In this document: positions 58,801 through 64,000 of the stretch, piece by piece | Layout of the letters: each line of letters starts with the position of its first letter | Position numbering within the stretch: the stretch's first letter is position 1 | Source of the DNA: Amyelois transitella | Taxonomy: Eukaryota; Arthropoda; Insecta; Lepidoptera; Pyralidae | Direction: 5' to 3' | Assembly: GCF_032362555.1 (NCBI RefSeq) | Contig: NC_083513.1 | Coordinates: 5,208,001 to 5,272,000 of the forward strand | DNA: 64,000 nt | Notes under the pieces: generated by a model | The model's database searches: none | What the model saw: only the letters and a program-made list of their open reading frames with translations | What the model was told of the DNA's origin: nothing | Position numbers and translations under genes: made by a program

Positions 58801-59964
58801 ACTTGCAATTGCCTTTGTGATTGAGCGTAGTTACTATTCTTTTTCAATAACACAGACTGCTAGACACTGATCTCTCCTATCGGAATTTTAGGAGAGCAGC
58901 TTTGGACTTGCTCCAATACAATGTATGTACTTGTATATGGATAATTTCCTTTCGACTTTACTCGAAACACCTTGGTATAAGGATGTGATGCACGTAAAAT
59001 GAAAACAACCGTGAATTGCCGTTCATGTGGGAATTGCAGAAAACTCTCCCTTAGTGCACATTGGGCTGTGCGTTGTCTATCAGAGTCAGTTAGATACAGA
59101 GGAGGTTTATAAAAAAAAATAAAACACAAAATCCCCAAGATTTATAAGAACTTTATAGTGAAGACATTTTATAATTGCATTGTCGTTGTCCTACAGAAAA
59201 GGGGCAACAGACTAGTTTTGTTTATTGCACTTGTTTGGACACTTTAGAAGCGGGCTGTATGCTATGTCTTAATATAGTAAAATAAAAAGAAATAATTTAT
59301 TTCATCCATTACCATTAGCATATTAAAGCTATTTTGTTTCGCGCTGAGATCGGTTTGAGTAAACACAGATTCAGATATAGCAGCACAAACGAAATATAAG
59401 ACGTAAATCTGATTATATAAATTGGCATCCAAGTGGGCGATCCACCCTACAGACTTCCAAATTGCATTTAAATCTGCTTTTCATCCGTTTACATTTCCGC
59501 GCATCAAGTCTCGGCGATGTACAAAAACATGAACCGTAATTTGCTAAGACGAATAACGTTTGATTTAATCCGGCACGTAGAGCCGGCCGCCGGCCCGGGC
59601 CGTCGATTTACTTTTATTGCTATTTCGTTTTATTTCGCCCAGCCCTATGCTGTCTTCTGCCCTTCTGCCGGCCTGTTTTCGGGGTCGTTAACGGGAAATG
59701 TGCTAATCTTTTTTATACAACCTTCACGTTTAATAAGCGACACTGATGCTTCACATGCGTGCAATGTAACGTTTTTTTTTCGTATGATATGCTCGTAGCG
59801 GTAAATTAAAAAGATTATGTCTGTCGTTACGGCAGTGATGAAAGTATTTTGTTGACACGTTGTTAATTTATAAAATAACAAGTTCATTTGATTTTTACAT
59901 TATGTTCGATGTGTCTGTCTGATAATGTATTCATATAGGTTTTTTGATAAAAGAAGTCTTTCTC
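55862..59964. other. Gene-free stretch with GC-richer islands
   Basis: A 5' fragment of the RTE-tailed SINE lies at 56941-57002 (ATGCCGTGTGGTTCTCG ... CCCATGGATGTTG). GC-richer unique islands lie at 56545-56800, 58375-58520 and 59500-59700. The last includes GAGCCGGCCGCCGGCCCGGG, strikingly GC-rich for this window. No exon supported. Confidence 0.5.
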
Positions 59965-60335
59965 CTGGCTAAAGCCCCGGTTGCAGCCTCGCAACTTTTG
60001 AAAGGAGCCCGGGGTATGCCTTTGACCATAGATTCTGGATTAGGTAAGTCGGATTTTTACAAGAAGCGTCTCCCATCCGACCTTCGCAATCTTTGCATGG
60101 GAATCTAACCCGTATTGGATCGATTATGGTTATACATTCAGTTGTCTGAATGTGGTTTCCTCACGATGTTTTCCCTCACCGTAAAAACATCAGTTAGTAT
60201 TCAAACTAATGTTAGGTACATTACTATACATATACTTCGAAAATAATCATTAATACATAGCCGCGGTGGGATTTAAATCTGCGCCTTCTATGCGCATCAC
60301 GCATTTTAACCAGGCACCTTACAGATTCAACACAA
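59965..60335 (+). repeat. Dispersed repeat, copy 2 of a two-copy family
   Basis: AAAGCCCCGGTTGCAGCCTC, TAAGTCGGATTTTTACAAGA, AACCCGTATTGGATCGATTA and TTTCCTCACGATGTTTTCCC run in the same order as at 39905-40275. It ends with a degenerate tRNA-like block near 60265-60335. Confidence 0.75.
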
Positions 60336-60725
60336 CGCTTTTTTTGTATAATATAATTTTTTTTTCTGAAGAATGTATTTAGCAATTTTAAAGTTGCGAT
60401 TCAAGTTATGGTGTACCTGGATCTGTATAAGAATTTAAGTTCCATGTTTTGATTATTTGGTGCCTTTTTTTGTTCCGTTACGTTAATTTTGTAATTTTAC
60501 CGTAGGAAGGCTCCTAAAGAAGTGTCGTTGAACGTGAATTTAGAGGAAGTTTATCTGGTCTTCATTCAAAAGTTGCAGAGTTATTTAACTTTCCGTCAGG
60601 GAGGTCAATTAAAGCGACTTTAAAATACGACACCTCGTCGAAAGACCAAGTTGAATAAGCTTAAAAAACTTAACTGTTTTATGAGGGCTTATATAATTTA
60701 AATAGATAATAAGTATTTCATGTCG
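60336..60725. other. Gene-free AT-rich stretch between two repeats
   Basis: Nothing recognised on either strand. Confidence 0.5.
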
Positions 60726-60962
60726 ACGTGTGTAACGCAGCGCTAGTGTCTAGCCTATCTATGATACGGTAGATCCCGGGTTCGAATTTCGGTCAGGGCA
60801 TAAGAAACGAACTTTTTCTGATTGGCTTGGGTTTTGGATATTTATCTATATTAGTATTTATTATATAATATAGTATCGTGGAGTTATTATCTTGTAACAC
60901 AAGTCTCGAACTAACTTCGAGGCTAAGTTTGTAACTTGTCCCGTATATATTATATTAATATA
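60726..60962 (+). repeat. tRNA-headed SINE, copy 2
   Basis: A tRNA-like head (TAACGCAGCGCTAG ... GGTTCGAATTTCGG) and the same body as copy 1 at 1482-1723: GAACTTTTTCTGATTGGC, TTATATAATATAGTATCGTG, AAGTCTCGAACTAACTTCG, ending TTGTCCCGTATATATT. Diverged in the head. Confidence 0.85.
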
Positions 60963-63900
60963 CAATTTATTCCATTATTTTGAAATTATTATACCATTAT
61001 TCTTTTATTATGAATTAATATCGTACACAAAAACCTAGAGCTTTTCACAACCAAGTAAAAAGCGCTTAGGTAGAATTATCTTAAAAACGAAGATTTTCAA
61101 ATAATATTCGTGTCGTCGCTCCAGGAACTTGAACCGAGAATGTTTGTTACAAGTTTTGGGCTGTTGTTTTCTGGGTAGCGGCGTGTTACAGGTGATTTTC
61201 CCCACTGAAGTGTTCCCAAACTTCTTAAGTATGAGCTGAATCTTAAAGTTTATCTTCCTTGAGCTCTATTGAGAACTTGCATCGACTTGCGACGTCTAGA
61301 GACAATGAGTTTGTCTTTTGACTTCGATATGTTCGATTCAGACGCTCAAACTATTTAACTCTTTCTCAGATTTTGTCTTTATATATATTTTAATTAGCAC
61401 CAATAACTTGATCTTCTATTCAGTGGGAGTTTAATTGGAAGGTCGAAACTGATAGTCCTCAATATCATAAGAATCAAAACAAAATTCTTAAAAAAAAGCC
61501 GAAAGCAGAATATTTCCAGAAAATATATAAGACATATTTATAGATAAATAAAAAAAATGACACAGTAGTGGTCAAAAGTATAGCCTAACGTGAGTTAGAG
61601 CACAAATGTGTGTAGAGTGCGGTTCGCTAGCTTTCCGATTACATTATGGCATCGGCAGTCGCTAGACATTACTGAAGCCATTACCTTATCTAAAGTCCCT
61701 CTCGGATTTATTTAGTTTTCCCTCGCCGCAATTTATCGAAAACCGCTCGATAAAGTTGTCAACAGGAATGGATCTGGAGCCAATTTGAGAGCAGAACGCT
61801 GTGCAAAAAAGAAAACGACTTTCAGGATTTCACGCTCTACGGTCCATGATTGATAAGATATTGGTACCGCTTTATCTAAATTAATGAGTCTGTTTATACT
61901 GTTTAATCTCAGAAATATAATAGGCACGTATATATAATATAATAGGTAGTAATATGTGAAACGTTGCTAGACCATCGCCAACGAGAAGTATATAAGACAA
62001 TCCTTTAGTCGCTTTTTACGACATCCATGGGAAAGAGATGGAGTGGTCCTATTCCAAAGTGCCGGGAACCATACGGCACATTTTGAAAACCCATGATAGT
62101 TTAACCAAAAATGTGTTAGGTAGGGACATAATAAAACATTCAACGGCGACGAAGATTCAAGATGGCCGTTAACTCTATAGTTTCTGCCAGAGCTATCTCT
62201 ACATATTACCAATGTTTATTGGTGCGGAACACTGATTACGTGGGGCCAAACTCTTACATACAACACCGGTTTTTATCATTAAATTTTATAACATATTTAC
62301 ACGACCTTACGCTTGTAGGAACTTTGTCACTAAAAATTAAATCAATATTGAATTGATACCGATAAATCTTCTTAACCGTAAAGTAAGTTGAGCAACTTAA
62401 GGAAATGCAATTTTATTTTTTTTGATTAAATTGTTTCGACCAACCAACAAATTCACTTCCAGTCGCTTTGATATTCAAACGAAATTGGCTTATCGATAGA
62501 ATATAAACAGCGCGGGAGCATTTCTCGATATAGATTGTAAATTTCCGTAATAAAAACGCGTTTAATGGAAGGATACTCGTACACAAATCCCGCAGGGTTT
62601 AAAAAACGAAGGTTTGGAGAGTCAAACTTACCGTAACGTTTTTAAGCTGTTTCCCGGAGATATTGGCGGTCTGCGAGACCGGAAGAGTATTTTTCACAGT
62701 CCCAGGGTATCGGGCTGACTGATAAATAACCCCGGACATTTGGACGTTGGAATGCGGAATTCGATAGAAGACGGCCCTTTGATTGCCCCTTTGCACTAAT
62801 TTGTTACACAGAATATGTGTTTGGTATCGATTCCTCGCAATTTCTACTGTGTAATTTTTGAAGCAATCATGCGTATGAGGTTTCCTATGATGTGCTGAAT
62901 ATTCGTATTTTTTCTTAGAACTGCGTTTCGAATGCGCACAAAAATGATTAAGAAAAGCAAATTGTATAGTTATATTCGATTGCCCATTAAATACGACGAA
63001 AGAAAGAAGGCGGACGCTAATCCGGAGAAATCGCTTATCAATATTATATTAACAATTAGTGTAGTTTAGGTTATATTTACACGTTTATAACTAGCAACAC
63101 TTACGTGAAATTCAAATTAAGTGTTAAAGGGATAGGGTAGCCGGGTCGGGAGAATAGCCGTTGTTAAATTTAGTTAACCTTTCCTTTCCAAATATTGCCA
63201 GGTTCGTATTCACTAATTTCCACTTCACTGAATGTTTGAATATCTTACGGCCTACGGGCATCGGGTTAAGGGTTCTGTTCAAATCATCTGGTGTATTGTT
63301 TTTTCCATAATAGCTCAATCCGACGGGGTTTGTAGTGTTCACGTTTAGCGAATTGGGTGAGAATTCAGAAAGATTTCTAGTAGGATTTCTTCATTCAGCT
63401 CATTGTAAGACGATGCCTTCCTTACCTGCCTTCACACCGAATATTTGTTAACTCACAATACGTTACAAACTACCTATATTGGAATGGTTTTTTTTCTATT
63501 TCAGTCTTTTTTTATAAAAAGGAGTTTATTATTTACTTAAAAAATCATAAGTAAGTCAAGAAAAGATTTTGAAAAACTCACAGCGTAGCGTCGGTTTGAA
63601 TCTCTTGGTTTCAAAATATCTTTTTACAAAGAAGAAATTAATGTGGATGGGGGCAAACAATCATAATATTTAAAACGATTTGTTGTAAACGACACCAAAA
63701 CTTTCTATTCTATCAGGCATTGTCACTAAGAGAAAAGTGGTTTTACATCAATAAAACCCAAAAGAATTCATAAATATACGATAAGCGCGACGAATCCAAG
63801 GAGAAACGCTTCAAAAGAGAAAAGTATTGAATAAATAAAGAAATCGACACGTTTTCGCGAACTCTCAATTTATCTAAGAAAATTTTATTCATATCCGGAG

Positions 63901-64000
63901 AGGGGACGGCTTCACAGGATCGACGTATGGACATGTGTTGAAGACGCATAAGCTCCACTTATTATTTTTCCTTTAACGCATTCCTTTTTATCTTCAGCAT
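60963..64000. other. Gene-free stretch to the window end
   Basis: Contains a SINE fragment at 61969-62080 on the minus strand (5' half of the RTE-tailed family). GC-richer unique patches lie at 61670-61860, 62620-62800 and 63120-63350. Open frames are short and unsupported. Confidence 0.5.
61969..62080 (-). repeat. SINE-like repeat (RTE-tailed family), 5' half
   Basis: Minus-strand GTGCCGTATGGTTCCCGGCA, GACCACTCCATCTCTTTCCC, ATGGATGTCGTAAAAAGCG; it ends before the tail. Confidence 0.8.

Overview
This looks like nuclear DNA of a moth or butterfly (Lepidoptera). It is AT-rich, its genes are split by GT-AG introns, and most of the space between exons is filled with dispersed repeats of lepidopteran type: tRNA-headed SINEs, an RTE-type LINE, a Jockey-type LINE remnant, a DD34D mariner and small hairpin elements. 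I cannot name the species. No CRISPR array, operon, prokaryotic signal or convincing functional tRNA/rRNA gene is visible.

Genes are packed into the first 37.4 kb. (1) PDCD2L/trus-type ribosome-biogenesis factor, minus strand, 1113-4722, eight exons, 431 aa. (2) An unrecognised secreted, proline-rich protein, plus strand, 6460-10428, four exons, 266 aa; its first intron holds an RTE insertion with a 13-bp target-site duplication and an intact 706-codon reverse transcriptase. (3) A SCPEP1-like serine carboxypeptidase, plus strand, 10957-16693, nine exons, 425 aa, all three catalytic residues present. (4) A RUFY-family RUN/FYVE effector, minus strand, 18298-30474, fourteen exons, 690 aa, with a phase-compatible alternative first exon (32629-32797) and an alternative terminal exon (22721-23038) that would give a FYVE-less isoform. 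(5) A divergent MDH1B-like protein, plus strand, 33976-37431, six exons, 397 aa, with a possible small secreted ORF nested antisense in its last intron. In all five genes the exon phases I worked out by hand add up to a closed reading frame.

From 37432 to 64000 I find no convincing gene, only repeats, palindromes and scattered GC-richer non-repetitive islands that could be regulatory DNA or parts of a large intron.

The genes are not an obvious pathway: they cover ribosome assembly, secretion, lysosomal/secretory proteolysis, endosome trafficking and a metabolic-enzyme relative. The most interesting structures are in the RUFY locus: two starts, two ends (the alternative last exon appears to be a homologue of the constitutive exon it replaces), and two decayed tandem copies of the FYVE-encoding last exon just beyond the stop codon. 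The other notable signal is a SINE family whose 3' end resembles the 3' end of the resident RTE element.
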